A DNA stretch of 64,000 bases from Paraburkholderia sp. (lineage in GTDB: Bacteria; Pseudomonadota; Gammaproteobacteria; Burkholderiales; Burkholderiaceae). Under the pieces are notes generated by a model. That model was not told the DNA's origin, made no database searches, and saw only the letters and a program-made list of their open reading frames with translations. This document shows, one piece after another, positions 7,909 to 18,694 of the stretch (position 1 is the first letter of the stretch; each line of letters opens with the position of its first letter). The DNA lies in NCBI GenBank assembly GCA_004322045.1, contig SCRN01000011.1, positions 1-64,000 of the forward strand, given 5' to 3'. Made by a program: the position numbers and the translations under genes.

Positions 7909-9318
7909 ATGAAGAACCTGAAACACGCGCTGGGCAGTGGCAATTGGCGCTCGCTCGTTGCCTGCTTTCTCTATTTCGACACCGGCTTCACGGTGTGGGT
8001 CCTGTACGGGCCGCTCGCGCCGTTCATCGGCAAGAGCATCGCCATGACGGCCGCTCAACAGGGCTTCTTAGTCGCGGTGCCGGTGCTCTCGGCCGCGATC
8101 TTGCGCGTGGCACTGGGCAACCTCTATCAGTCGACCAACGGCCGGCGTGTGGCGTTGATGGGCGTGGCAATCTCGGCCTTGCCGGCGATCGTGTTGCCGC
8201 TGCTGCCGACCACGCCCTCCTACACCCTGCTGCTCGTGCTCGGCGTGTTCCTCGGCGTCGGTGGCGGGAGCTTCGCCGTTGCGTTGCCGATGGCCGGCAG
8301 CAGCTACCCGCCCAAGGTGCAAGGGCTCGTCCTGGGACTCGCCGCCGCGGGCAACATCGGCGCGGTGCTCGACGGCTTTCTGTTCCCGCACGTAGCCGAC
8401 GCGTTCGGCTGGCAGTACGCCACGGCGGCCGCGCTGCCGCTGCTGGCCATCGCCGGCATCGCGCTGTTCGCCTGGGGCGAAGACCGCGGAGAAAAAGCCG
8501 GCAGCACGGGCAGGGCGCTCGCGGGCTTCGGGACGATGCTCGCGGGATTGATCGCGCTCGTGCTGGCCGTGAACGCGGGCGTGTTCGGCTCCGGTAAAGC
8601 AGGCGTGCTGCTGCTGCCGGTGCTCGGCGCTGCGGGCGCCATCGCCTTGTTGCCCGCCCGCTATCGGGGCGTGCTCACCGAGCGCGACACGTGGGTCATG
8701 ATGCTCGTCTACAGCATCACGTTCGGCGGTTTCGTCGGGATGTCGTCGTATGTGACGCTGCTGCTGACGACGCTCTATCAGATGCCGAAACTCGAAGCCG
8801 GCTTGTTCATGTCGTTGCTCGCGTTTCTCGGCGCCATCGTGCGTCCGATGGGCGGCTATCTGGCCGATCGCATCACCGGCGTACGGGCGCTGACGGGCCT
8901 GCTCGCAGCGATTTCGCTGGCCGATTTCGCCTTCGCCGCCTGGATGCCGCCGCTCGCAGGCGGCATCGCCGTCCTGGTCTGCCTCTACCTTGCCTTTGGC
9001 CTGGGCAACGGGGCGACGTTTCAACTCGTCCCCCATCGTTGGAAAGGCAAGACGGGCTTGCTCTCGGGCGTGATCGGCGCGGCCGGCGGCATCGGCGGCT
9101 TCTATCTGCCCGTGGTGATGGGGATCGCCAAGGAAAGCACCGGCAGCTATCAAATGGGCTTCGCCACGTTCGGCGCGATCGCAGCCTGCGCGTGCGTCGC
9201 GATCCTTGCCTTGCGTACGCAGTGGCTGGTTTGGGCGAACCCGGTCGCTGCGGCGTCGGAACTCGTGCACGCCGCCAACCCGGCACGCGTCGGACAACCG
9301 GCCGCCGCCGGGAAATGA
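7909..9318 (+). CDS. MFS nitrate/nitrite transporter (NNP/NarK-NasA type)
   Basis: This 469-aa integral membrane protein has about 12 hydrophobic segments. Nitrate-transporter features include the N-terminal FDTGFTVWVLYGPLAPFIG, an NNP-type glycine-rich helix (VLGVFLGVGGGSFAVALPM), the arginine-containing helix AFLGAIVRPMGGYLADR, and the second nitrate signature region GLLSGVIGAAGGIGGFYLP. The start follows GAGGA. An upstream sigma-54 promoter supports a role in nitrogen assimilation rather than respiration. No nitrate or nitrite reductase gene is adjacent. Whether it carries nitrate, nitrite or both is not resolved. Confidence 0.88.
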   Translation: MKNLKHALGSGNWRSLVACFLYFDTGFTVWVLYGPLAPFIGKSIAMTAAQQGFLVAVPVLSAAILRVALGNLYQSTNGRRVALMGVAISALPAIVLPLLPTTPSYTLLLVLGVFLGVGGGSFAVALPMAGSSYPPKVQGLVLGLAAAGNIGAVLDGFLFPHVADAFGWQYATAAALPLLAIAGIALFAWGEDRGEKAGSTGRALAGFGTMLAGLIALVLAVNAGVFGSGKAGVLLLPVLGAAGAIALLPARYRGVLTERDTWVMMLVYSITFGGFVGMSSYVTLLLTTLYQMPKLEAGLFMSLLAFLGAIVRPMGGYLADRITGVRALTGLLAAISLADFAFAAWMPPLAGGIAVLVCLYLAFGLGNGATFQLVPHRWKGKTGLLSGVIGAAGGIGGFYLPVVMGIAKESTGSYQMGFATFGAIAACACVAILALRTQWLVWANPVAAASELVHAANPARVGQPAAAGK

Positions 9319-9392
9319 TGCAAAGCGGCGGGCGCACCTCGCGTGCGAGCCCGCCCGGGCGAAGTGCCGAAGGCCGATGGCGGCGGTGGTAA

Positions 9393-10835
<1,443 letters not shown>

Positions 10836-10852
10836 AAACCGCCGTCTCGACG

Positions 10853-10890
10853 AAAAAAGGCGGGCAGCCGATCGGCTGCCCGCCTTTTTT
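10853..10890. terminator. Bidirectional intrinsic terminator after purB
   Basis: A 26-bp perfect palindrome (10859-10884, half-site GGCGGGCAGCCGA) is flanked by six A on the left and six T on the right. It can therefore terminate purB on the plus strand and the gnt/edd transcript arriving on the minus strand. Confidence 0.88.
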
Positions 10891-11007
10891 CTATCGGTCC
10901 CATCGATCGGCTTCTCGCCCGGCTCCCGGCGCCGAAAGGCCGCACGGCATCGCTGCCGCCACGGCCGCAATCATGACGAACCCGGCCCTAACGTCGTGCC
11001 CTCGCGG

Positions 11008-11505
11008 CTATCGGAGACGCGCCACGACCTCGTCGACGATCGCCGGTGGTGACAGTTCGATCCCGACCGTGATCGCTTCGTCTTCGCCCGGTTCCTCGAG
11101 CGTATCGAGTTGGCTTTGCAGCAGCGATGGGTTGAAGAAATGCCGGCCGCGCGTAGCGAGGCGCTCGTGCAGCACTTCGAACGAGCCCTTCAAATAAACG
11201 AAGCGCACGACGCCATCGCCCTGCGCGCCGCCGCGCAGTACATCGCGATACGCGCGCTTGAGCGCCGAGCAGCCGACGACGAGCGACTCGCCCGCACGCA
11301 CCTTGTCTTCGATCGCTTCGCGAATCGATGCCAGCCACGGCCAGCGGTCGTCGTCGGTCAGCGCGATGCCTTGCGCCATCTTCTCTTTGTTGGCGGCGCT
11401 ATGGAACACGTCGCCATCCACGAAGCTGCAACCCAGGCGCTCGGCCAACAACTCGCCGATAAGCGTCTTGCCGGCGCCCGAGACACCCATCACGATCAGG
11501 ATCAT
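11008..11505 (-). CDS. gntK: Gluconokinase
   Basis: This 165-aa P-loop kinase of the GntK family phosphorylates D-gluconate to 6-phosphogluconate. Walker A is GVSGAGKT at residues 7-14. The substrate-loop FVDGDVFHSAANKEKMAQG and the GCSALKRAYRDVLR segment are characteristic. It begins 11 bp after the gntP stop codon, so it is very likely co-transcribed with gntP. Its product feeds directly into Edd, encoded upstream on the same strand. Confidence 0.94.
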   Translation of the reverse strand: MILIVMGVSGAGKTLIGELLAERLGCSFVDGDVFHSAANKEKMAQGIALTDDDRWPWLASIREAIEDKVRAGESLVVGCSALKRAYRDVLRGGAQGDGVVRFVYLKGSFEVLHERLATRGRHFFNPSLLQSQLDTLEEPGEDEAITVGIELSPPAIVDEVVARLR

Positions 11506-11516
11506 TTTCGTTCCAA

Positions 11517-12884
11517 TTACAAAACCGTGGCCAACGCGAAGGTCAACCCGAGGCCGAGCAGCGAGATGATCGTCTCGCACAACGACCACGTCTTGAAGGT
11601 CTGCCCCACCGTCATGCCGAAATACTCTTTGATCAGCCAGAAGCCGCCATCGTTCACATGCGAGAAAATCAGCGAGCCGGAGCCAGTCGCAAGCACGAGC
11701 AATTCGGGCCGTACCTGAATCAGGCCGGCCTTGGCGATTGGCGCGACGATGCCGCACGCGGTCGTCATGGCCACCGTGGCCGAACCGGTCGCCAGGCGAA
11801 TCAGCGCGGCGGCGAACCAACCGAACAGCAGCGGCGACAGATGCGCCTGCGTGGCCACCGCCACGATCTCACGCGAAATGCCGCTGTCGCGCAATACGCC
11901 GCCGAAGCCGCCGCCCGCCCCCACGATCAACGTGATGCCGGCGATCGGCGCAAGGCATTCGCCGCAGAATTTTTGGATCTGCTCGCGCGTGAACCCGCGC
12001 TGCGCGCCGAAGGTCCAGAAGCTGAAGATGACCGCGATCAAGAGCGCAACGTCCGAATTGCCGACGAAACGCAGCAGATCGTTCGCGGTCGAGTTCGGCG
12101 CAAAAACCAGATCGGCCCAACTGCCGACGAGCATCAGCAGCACCGGCAGCAAAATCGTGAACAGCGTAATGCCGAACCCTGGCATGTCGCGCCGATTCTC
12201 GGGGGCATCGTCGGCCGATTCGACGAATTGCGCAGCAAGCGGGTTGTTCTCGGGCAGCTTGACATACCGATGGATGAGCAACGCGAACAAGGGGCCTGCC
12301 ACGATCGCGGTGGGAATGCCCACGATGAGACCATAGGCGATGGTTTTGCCGATGTCGGCCCCATAGGCTTGCACCGCCAGCAACGCGGCCGGGTGCGGCG
12401 GGATCAAGCCATGCACGACCGACAGCCCCGCTACCATCGGCAAGCCGATCAGCAGCAGCGATTTGCCCGTGCGCTTGGCGACGTTGAAGGCGATCGGAAT
12501 CAACAACACGAAGCCGACTTCGAAAAACACAGGCAAACCGACGATGATCGCGACGAACATCATCGCCCAGTGAATGTGCTTTTCACCGAACCAACGTATC
12601 AGCGTGGTCGCGATGCGCTCTGCGCCGCCCGATTCGGCCATCATTTTGCCAAGCATCGTGCCGAGGCCAACGACGATCGCGATGTGGCCCAAGGTGCCGC
12701 CATTGCCGCTTTCGAACGATTTGACGATCTGGCCCACCGGCATGCCGGCCGCCAGGCCGAGCAGCAATGAGACGATGATCAGGACCAGGAACGGATAGAC
12801 CTTGTACCGCGCAATGAGCAGGATGAGCGCCGCAATCGCTATGAGGGCATAAAGCAACAAGAGGCCGCCGTGGACCGATCCCAT
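11517..12884 (-). CDS. gntP: Gluconate:H+ symporter
   Basis: This 455-aa GntP-family permease has about 12-14 membrane segments. It shows family stretches such as LLLGLAAGMPVGQIVKSFE, GLPVFFEVGFVLLIP, HGLIPPHPAALLA and SHVNDGGFWLIKEYFGMTV. It imports gluconate for GntK. The start is preceded by AAGGAGA at normal spacing. A 16-bp near-palindrome about 120 bp upstream resembles operators of LacI-type GntR regulators, although no such regulator is encoded in this window. Confidence 0.94.
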   Translation of the reverse strand: MGSVHGGLLLLYALIAIAALILLIARYKVYPFLVLIIVSLLLGLAAGMPVGQIVKSFESGNGGTLGHIAIVVGLGTMLGKMMAESGGAERIATTLIRWFGEKHIHWAMMFVAIIVGLPVFFEVGFVLLIPIAFNVAKRTGKSLLLIGLPMVAGLSVVHGLIPPHPAALLAVQAYGADIGKTIAYGLIVGIPTAIVAGPLFALLIHRYVKLPENNPLAAQFVESADDAPENRRDMPGFGITLFTILLPVLLMLVGSWADLVFAPNSTANDLLRFVGNSDVALLIAVIFSFWTFGAQRGFTREQIQKFCGECLAPIAGITLIVGAGGGFGGVLRDSGISREIVAVATQAHLSPLLFGWFAAALIRLATGSATVAMTTACGIVAPIAKAGLIQVRPELLVLATGSGSLIFSHVNDGGFWLIKEYFGMTVGQTFKTWSLCETIISLLGLGLTFALATVL

Positions 12885-13002
12885 GAAGAGTCTCCTTTAC
12901 TTGTTGTGAAGCGAGGCAGGTGGACGAATGAATGCGGCGAGCATCGCTAACCCCGCCGCCCCGATAGGGACGTTGCATTGTAGTCGGCGCCGGGTACCGG
13001 CG

Positions 13003-13018
13003 ATAGAACCGGTTCCAT
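13003..13018. promoter_or_regulatory. Possible LacI/GntR-type operator upstream of gntP
   Basis: ATAGAACCGGTTCCAT is a 16-bp palindrome with one mismatched pair, built on the perfect core GAACCGGTTC (13006-13015). The central CG and the ACCGGT core match what is known of E. coli GntR (LacI family) operators. It lies about 120 bp upstream of gntP, in the 270-bp gap after eda. A second imperfect repeat, GCCGG-GTA-CCGGC (12989-13001), is adjacent. Confidence 0.45.
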
Positions 13019-13154
13019 TGACGAAAACCCCTATATCTCGCGCCTGAAACGGCACGCTAGGGGCGAGCGTCAAGATCGGCTCCAATGGAATACGCCCGCC
13101 GCGGCGACGGGGTGTGCTCGTTGCGAAGCCCGCCCGTTGCCGCGGCTCGGCGGA

Positions 13155-13790
13155 TCAGTGCTGGTGGGCCGCGAGTTCCGATGCAGCGCGGGCGAGGCGC
13201 GTGACCTCGTCCCAGTTTTGCGCAGCCAACGCGGCCTTGGGCGTGAGCCACGAGCCGCCCACGCAAACGACGTTGGGCAATGCGAGGAAGCTTGGCGCCG
13301 TCTCGGTCGTAATGCCCCCGGTCGGACAGAACTTGAGCGTCGGGAAGGGTCCGTACAACGCCTGCAGCATCGGCATCCCGCCGGCTTGCTGCGCCGGGAA
13401 GAACTTCACCGTCTCGTAGCCGAGCTCGAGCGCCTGCAAGATGTCGCTCGGCGTCATGACGCCCGGCAAAAGCGGCAGGCCGGCGTCCTGTGCAGCTTGG
13501 TGGATGTCGCGGGTGAGCCCCGGCGAAACCCCGAACTGGGCGCCGGCTTTTTTCGCCTGTGCGCAGTGCTCGGGTTTGGTGATGGTGCCGACGCCGACGA
13601 CGATGTCCGGCGAGAGGTGCGCCGCGCGCTCGATTGCGCCGATGCCCGCGGGCGTGCGCAGCGTGATCTCGAGCACCTTGACGCCGCCCGCGTGCAACGC
13701 GCGCGCCACATGTTCGCCCCGCTCGACCGTGTCGAAAGCCAGCACGGGGATGACGGGACCGAGGCGGACGATGTCTTCAACCTTTTTCAT
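13155..13790 (-). CDS. eda: 2-dehydro-3-deoxy-phosphogluconate (KDPG) aldolase
   Basis: This 211-aa class I aldolase splits KDPG into pyruvate and glyceraldehyde 3-phosphate, the last step of the Entner-Doudoroff pathway. The Schiff-base lysine is K129 in ETVKFFPA, and the catalytic glutamate is E41 in LEITLRT. PTGGI near the C-terminal third helps bind phosphate. It follows edd after 9 bp, so the two are an operon. A paralogue acting on the galactonate analogue (dgoA) is at 46869. Confidence 0.95.
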   Translation of the reverse strand: MKKVEDIVRLGPVIPVLAFDTVERGEHVARALHAGGVKVLEITLRTPAGIGAIERAAHLSPDIVVGVGTITKPEHCAQAKKAGAQFGVSPGLTRDIHQAAQDAGLPLLPGVMTPSDILQALELGYETVKFFPAQQAGGMPMLQALYGPFPTLKFCPTGGITTETAPSFLALPNVVCVGGSWLTPKAALAAQNWDEVTRLARAASELAAHQH

Positions 13791-13799
13791 GCTGGCTCC

Positions 13800-15674
13800 T
13801 TATTGCTTGCTTGCGTGGATCGGATCGAAACGCCCGGCCGGCTCGTGAACGAGCGGGCCGAACACCGAGGCGCCCATTTCGGCCGGCGCGGCAGCCGCCC
13901 GGAAGACGCCGAACAGCTCGCGGCCGAAGCCGACTTCATTTTGCGCTTGATGCTTCGGTTGCTCGACCTCGCGCGCGTCCCATTGCGCCGTGTCGAGTTC
14001 GACGTCCAGCATGCCGCGCTCGGCATCGATGACGATCGTGTCGCCGTCGCGCACTTTACCGAGCGGCCCGGCGAGCAGCGCCTCGGGCGATACATGAATC
14101 ACGGCCGGCACTTTGCCCGATGCACCCGACATGCGCCCGTCGGTGACGAGCGCGACATGAAACCCCTGATCCTGCAGCACGCCGAGCAGCGGCGTCAGCC
14201 GGTGCAGCTCGGGCATGCCGTTCGCGCGCGCACCTTGGAACCGTACGACGGCGACGAAATCGCGCTTGAGCTCGCCCTTGTCGAACGCTTCCTGCACGCC
14301 CTCCTGCGAATCGAAGACGAGCGCTGGCGCGCGCACGGTGCGATGCTCGGGAGCGACTGCGGAGATTTTGATGACGCCGCGCCCGAGCTTGCCCTGCATG
14401 AGGCGCAGGCCGCCATCGGGCTGAAACGGCTCGCCGATGGGCCGCAGCACTTTGGCGTCGCCCGTCTGCTCGGGACCGGCCACCCACGCCAATTGCCCGT
14501 CGACGAGCCGGGGCTCTTCGGTATAGGGGCGCAAGCCCTTGCCCATCACGGTCGTGACATCCTCGTGCAGCAAACCACCTTCCAACAGGTTGCGGATCAG
14601 GAAGGCCATACCGCCGGCCGCGTGATAGTGGTTCACGTCGGCCTTGCCATTCGGATAGACCTTGGCGAGAAGCGGCACGACTTGGGACAGCGCGTCGAAG
14701 TCGTTCCAGTCGATGAGAATGCCCGCCGCGCGTGCGATCGCGACGAGATGCAGCGTGTGATTGGTCGAGCCACCGGTTGCGAGCAGCGCGACGATGCCGT
14801 TGACGATCGCGTTTTCGTCGATGACATGCCCGATCGGCGTGTATTGACCACGCTCGGCAGTCAGATCGAGCACGCGGCGCGCCGCCGCCGCCGTCAGGGC
14901 GTCGCGCAGCGGCGTATGCGGATGGACGAACGCCGACCCGGGCAGATGCAACCCCATGACTTCCATGAGCATTTGATTGCTGTTCGCGGTGCCGTAGAAG
15001 GTGCAAGTGCCGTGCCCGTGATAGGCGGCCGCTTCGGCCTCGAGCAACGCCTCGCGGCCCACTTGACCCGTCGCGAACTGCTGCCGGATCTTGGCTTTTT
15101 CGTCGTTGGACAGGCCGCTCGTCATCGGTCCGGCGGGCACGAAGATTGTCGGCAGATGCCCGAACTGCAGTGCACCGATCAGGAGGCCCGGCACGATTTT
15201 GTCGCAGATGCCCAGGCACAGCGCTGCATCGAACATATTGTGCGTGAGCGCGACCGCCGTGCTCATCGCAATCACTTCGCGCGAAAACAGCGAGAGCTCC
15301 ATGCCCGCGTTGCCTTGCGTAATGCCGTCGCACATCGCCGGCACGCCGCCTGCGAATTGGGCGACACCGCCGTTTTCACGCGCGGCGCGCTTGATGATAT
15401 CGGGGTAGTCCTTATACGGCGCGTGCGCCGACAACATCTCGTTGTACGCCGAAACGATGCCGATATTCGGTTGCCGCACCGCCTTGATCACGAGCTTGTC
15501 GTTGCCTTCGAGACCCGCAAAGCCGTGAGCGAGGTTCGCGCATGACAGTGCGCCGCGAGCCGGGAATCGGCCTTGCGCGGCGTCGATTCGCGCGAGATAG
15601 GCCGAGCGCGTGGGGCGACTGCGCTCCACGATGCGGCGAGTCACTTCAATCAGCGTGGAGTGCGGGGAAGCCAT
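13800..15674 (-). CDS. edd: 6-phosphogluconate dehydratase
   Basis: This 624-aa IlvD/Edd-family iron-sulfur enzyme converts 6-phosphogluconate to KDPG. Cluster-ligand segments are visible at C115 ([10 protein letters not shown]) and C157 ([10 protein letters not shown]). The C-terminal [15 protein letters not shown] motif is family-specific. The ATG at 15674 is chosen because GGAAGGAG lies at good distance upstream; the frame is open further but without similarity. Two HexR-like operators lie in the 272-bp gap to the divergent hexR gene. Confidence 0.96.
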   Translation of the reverse strand: MASPHSTLIEVTRRIVERSRPTRSAYLARIDAAQGRFPARGALSCANLAHGFAGLEGNDKLVIKAVRQPNIGIVSAYNEMLSAHAPYKDYPDIIKRAARENGGVAQFAGGVPAMCDGITQGNAGMELSLFSREVIAMSTAVALTHNMFDAALCLGICDKIVPGLLIGALQFGHLPTIFVPAGPMTSGLSNDEKAKIRQQFATGQVGREALLEAEAAAYHGHGTCTFYGTANSNQMLMEVMGLHLPGSAFVHPHTPLRDALTAAAARRVLDLTAERGQYTPIGHVIDENAIVNGIVALLATGGSTNHTLHLVAIARAAGILIDWNDFDALSQVVPLLAKVYPNGKADVNHYHAAGGMAFLIRNLLEGGLLHEDVTTVMGKGLRPYTEEPRLVDGQLAWVAGPEQTGDAKVLRPIGEPFQPDGGLRLMQGKLGRGVIKISAVAPEHRTVRAPALVFDSQEGVQEAFDKGELKRDFVAVVRFQGARANGMPELHRLTPLLGVLQDQGFHVALVTDGRMSGASGKVPAVIHVSPEALLAGPLGKVRDGDTIVIDAERGMLDVELDTAQWDAREVEQPKHQAQNEVGFGRELFGVFRAAAAPAEMGASVFGPLVHEPAGRFDPIHASKQ

Positions 15675-15769
15675 GGTGAAACGCTCCTTCCTGGAAGCCG
15701 GCATCAGGATGCCGGCGGGTGGCGCGATGCGGCGCAAGCGGCCGCGCAGTTCGATTCGGTCGTGGAGTT

Positions 15770-15785
15770 TAGTAGAAAAACTACA
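15770..15785. promoter_or_regulatory. HexR-like operator 1 (edd proximal)
   Basis: GTAG (15772-15775) and CTAC (15781-15784) flank an A5 spacer. On the edd strand this reads TGTAGTTTTTCTACTA, very close to HexR sites described for proteobacterial ED genes. It sits about 95 bp upstream of the edd start. Confidence 0.68.
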
Positions 15786-15869
15786 TCACCGCAATGCGGG
15801 TGAGCCTGGATTGCCATACGTAGCAGCGTCAATGCTAACGACGCGCTGTGCATATCGGTAGAAAATGCG

Positions 15870-15884
15870 TGTAGATTTTCTACA
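15870..15884. promoter_or_regulatory. HexR-like operator 2 (hexR proximal)
   Basis: TGTAGATTTTCTACA is a perfect inverted repeat (arms TGTAGA and TCTACA around TTT). It shares the GTAG-N5/7-CTAC architecture of operator 1. A further GTAGAAAAT half-site is at 15858-15866. Its position, about 63 bp before the hexR start, fits autoregulation. Confidence 0.68.
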
Positions 15885-15946
15885 TTCATCCGGTCATACT
15901 GGCGCCACCGATAGAAAACGATACACCCCATCGAGGCGGTCATCCG

Positions 15947-16795
15947 ATGCTTTCCCGAATCGAAGCCATGCGTGCGCAACTGCGTCCATCCGAACGCAAG
16001 TTGGCCGACTACGTGCTCGACACCCCGCGCGAGGTGCTCGATCTGGCGATGACCGAACTCGCCCGACGGGTCGGCGTGAGCCAGCCCACCATTGCGCGGT
16101 TTTGCCAAGCGCTCGGCTGTGGCGGCTTTCGGGAATTCAAGATCCGGCTAGCGCAAAGTATTGCGCCGGGGCTGCCGTCCGTCTATCGCGACGTACGTCC
16201 CGACGAACCGGCTTCGGGGGTGGTGGCCAAGGTATTCGACCGCACGATCGGCGCGCTCATCGAGGTTCGCAACAGCTTGTCCGCGAGCAGCATTGCCAAG
16301 GCAACCGAATTGCTCGCCGCTGCCTCTCGCATCGAGTTCTATGGCGCGGGCGGCTCGGGCATCGCCGCGCAAGACATTCAGCATAAGTTCTTCCGGCTCG
16401 GCATACCGAGCGTCGCCTATGCCGATCCGCACACCTATACGATGTCGGCCGCATTGCTCGGCGAGGGGGATGTGGTGGTAACGATCTCGAACACGGGGCG
16501 CACGCGCGATATCGTTGAAGCGGCGCGCTCCGCCCGCGCGTGCGGGGCGAAGGTGATCGCCATCACCAACAGCAACTCCCCGCTCGCGCAGATCGCGACC
16601 GTGAGTTTGTTCGCGAACGTCACGGAAGAAACGGATATCTTTTCGCCTATGACCTCGCGCGTATCGCATTTGGCGATCGGCGACATCCTTGCGGTTGGCG
16701 TCGCGCTCACGCGCGGTCCCGAACTCGTCGACAAACTCGGACGCGCCAAAAAAGCGATCACCCGCCGGCGTATCGAATCGGGGCAAGAGCCATAG
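15947..16795 (+). CDS. hexR: HexR, MurR/RpiR-family regulator of Entner-Doudoroff genes
   Basis: This 282-aa protein has an N-terminal RpiR-type helix-turn-helix (about residues 1-77, with MTELARRVGVSQPTIARFCQALG) and a C-terminal SIS sugar-phosphate domain (about 120-255, containing RIEFYGAGGSGIAAQD and VVTISNTGRTRDIVEAA). In pseudomonads and relatives HexR is a repressor that releases DNA on binding KDPG. Divergence from edd-eda with two matching operators between them makes the assignment strong. Its stop codon abuts the convergent hemJ stop. Confidence 0.92.
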   Translation: MLSRIEAMRAQLRPSERKLADYVLDTPREVLDLAMTELARRVGVSQPTIARFCQALGCGGFREFKIRLAQSIAPGLPSVYRDVRPDEPASGVVAKVFDRTIGALIEVRNSLSASSIAKATELLAAASRIEFYGAGGSGIAAQDIQHKFFRLGIPSVAYADPHTYTMSAALLGEGDVVVTISNTGRTRDIVEAARSARACGAKVIAITNSNSPLAQIATVSLFANVTEETDIFSPMTSRVSHLAIGDILAVGVALTRGPELVDKLGRAKKAITRRRIESGQEP

Positions 16796-17212
16796 CTAGA
16801 ACGGCTTGACCACCACGAGCGCCACGGCGGCGATCAGGCCCAGCACGGGCAACTCGTTGAAGATGCGGTACCAGCGGTCCGAGCGGCGGTTCTCCCCGCG
16901 CTCGAATGCATGCAACACGCGGCCGCAATAAAGGTGATACGCAATGAGCAGCACCACGACGCCGAGCTTTGCGTGAATCCATCCTTGCCCGCGCCCGATG
17001 CCGTAGCCGAGCCACAGCCATAAGCCGAGGGCCAATGCGAGCACCGCGATCATCGTCATGAAGCGATAGAGCTTGCGCGCCATGATCAAGAGCCGCGCAA
17101 TGGCGGCCGCCTCGCGCTCCATGGCGAGATTCACGAAAATGCGCGGCAGATAGAACAGGCCCGCAAACCACGAGGCCACGAATACGATGTGAAACGTCTT
17201 GACCCAGAGCAT
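16796..17212 (-). CDS. hemJ: HemJ-like protoporphyrinogen IX oxidase (CopD/UPF0093 family)
   Basis: This 138-aa protein has about four transmembrane helices. It starts MLWVKTFHIVFVASWFAGLF, with the conserved histidine H8, and contains the YRFMTMIAVLALALGLWLWL helix and HAKLGVVVLLIAYHLYCGR. The conserved His and Lys residues of the HemJ family (heme-binding oxidase of the penultimate heme-synthesis step) are present. The same family was formerly labelled CopD-like, so the exact role is inferred from similarity. It lies downstream of proA on the same strand, with a 116-bp gap. Confidence 0.85.
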   Translation of the reverse strand: MLWVKTFHIVFVASWFAGLFYLPRIFVNLAMEREAAAIARLLIMARKLYRFMTMIAVLALALGLWLWLGYGIGRGQGWIHAKLGVVVLLIAYHLYCGRVLHAFERGENRRSDRWYRIFNELPVLGLIAAVALVVVKPF

Positions 17213-17328
17213 CGTAGTAGTACTTATCGTTGAATGTTGGGGTTGATTCGTCGCGGTGCGAGGGCCGCCCTATCGAAGCTCGCGGCCCATTCGTTTGCAG
17301 GGCTTCGCGCGCCGGCCGTCGAACCGAA

Positions 17329-18618
17329 CTACTGTCGCACTTCGCCGTGCCCGAGCACCACGTACTTGAGCGACGTCAGCCCCTCGAGGCCCACCGGGCC
17401 GCGCGCATGGAGCTTGTCGTTCGAAATGCCGATTTCCGCGCCGAGCCCGAACTCGAAGCCGTCGGCAAAGCGCGTCGAGGCGTTCACCATCACGCTCGCC
17501 GAATCCACTTCACGCAAGAAACGCATGGCGCGGTCGTGGTCTTCGGTGACGATCGCATCGGTGTGCGCCGAGCCGTACGTATTGATGTGATCGATCGCGG
17601 CGTCCATGCCGTCGACGACTTTGATCGCGAGCACCGGTGCGAGGTATTCGGTGCGCCAGTCTTGCTCGGTCGCATCGACGAGCTCGAGCGGCGGTGCATC
17701 GCTGCCCCACGGCGCGGCCTCGAGTACGGCGCGAGCGGCCGCGTCCACGCGCAACTGAACGCCCTTGTCCCGATACACCCGCGCAAGCGGCGGCAGCACG
17801 GCGCGCGCAACACCGCGCGCAACGAGCAACGTCTCCATCGTGTTGCACGTGCCGTAGCGATGGGTCTTGGCGTTGTCGCAGACAGCGAGCGCCTTGCACA
17901 GATCCGCACGATCGTCGACGTAGACGTGGCAGATTCCATCCAGATGCTTGATCATCGGCACACGCGCTTCTTCGATGAGCCGCGCGATCAGACCCTTGCC
18001 GCCGCGCGGCACGATCACGTCGACATACTCGGTCATCGTAATGAGCTTGCCGACGGCGGCGCGATCGGCAGTCTCGACAACTTGCACGGCATCGCTCGGC
18101 AAACCGGCTGCCGCTAATCCTTCGGCAATCAGCTTCGCCAACGCCGTATTCGATTCGAGCGCCTCGGAACCGCCGCGCAAAATCGCAGCATTGCCCGCCT
18201 TCAGGCAAAGCGCCGCCGCATCGATCGTCACGTTCGGCCGCGATTCGTAGATGATGCCGATCACTCCGAGCGGCACGCGCATTTGACCGACCTGGATCCC
18301 GCTCGGACGGTATTTGAGGTTGTCGATCTCGCCGATCGGATCGGGCAGCGCAGCGACTTGGCGCAGGCCTTCGATCATCGTGCGCAGCGCCTTGTCCGAC
18401 AAGGTCAAGCGATCGACGAAGGCCGCGTCCATACCCTTTTCGCGCGCCTTGACGACATCGCGCGCATTCGCTTCCTGGAGCGAGGCTTGCTCGCGCTCGA
18501 TCGCGCGCGCAATCGCTTCCAGCGCATCGTTCTTGGCCGCGGTGGAGGCACGCGTCATCGCACGCGAGGCGGCCCGCGCGCGTCGGCCGATGCCGGTCAT
18601 GTACTCGTCGATTTCCAT
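17329..18618 (-). CDS. proA: Gamma-glutamyl phosphate reductase
   Basis: This 429-aa enzyme of the aldehyde dehydrogenase superfamily makes glutamate 5-semialdehyde for proline synthesis. The catalytic cysteine is in [13 protein letters not shown]. The [20 protein letters not shown] and [20 protein letters not shown] segments are diagnostic. The start at MEIDEYM is selected because the preceding open frame lacks similarity. It lies 76 bp downstream of holA on the same strand, the usual burkholderial order. Confidence 0.96.
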   Translation of the reverse strand: MEIDEYMTGIGRRARAASRAMTRASTAAKNDALEAIARAIEREQASLQEANARDVVKAREKGMDAAFVDRLTLSDKALRTMIEGLRQVAALPDPIGEIDNLKYRPSGIQVGQMRVPLGVIGIIYESRPNVTIDAAALCLKAGNAAILRGGSEALESNTALAKLIAEGLAAAGLPSDAVQVVETADRAAVGKLITMTEYVDVIVPRGGKGLIARLIEEARVPMIKHLDGICHVYVDDRADLCKALAVCDNAKTHRYGTCNTMETLLVARGVARAVLPPLARVYRDKGVQLRVDAAARAVLEAAPWGSDAPPLELVDATEQDWRTEYLAPVLAIKVVDGMDAAIDHINTYGSAHTDAIVTEDHDRAMRFLREVDSASVMVNASTRFADGFEFGLGAEIGISNDKLHARGPVGLEGLTSLKYVVLGHGEVRQ

Positions 18619-18694
18619 CGTGATTCTCGTTTCTCGCGCCGGCGGCGCGGTGTCTCGGATTGGCGGCGCGTTGGCCGTCGCTTCGATTGTAGCG

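Noticed and set aside
13137-15545. 802-codon plus-strand open frame opposite eda and edd
   Set aside because: It covers two well-conserved enzyme genes in antisense and has no similarity of its own.
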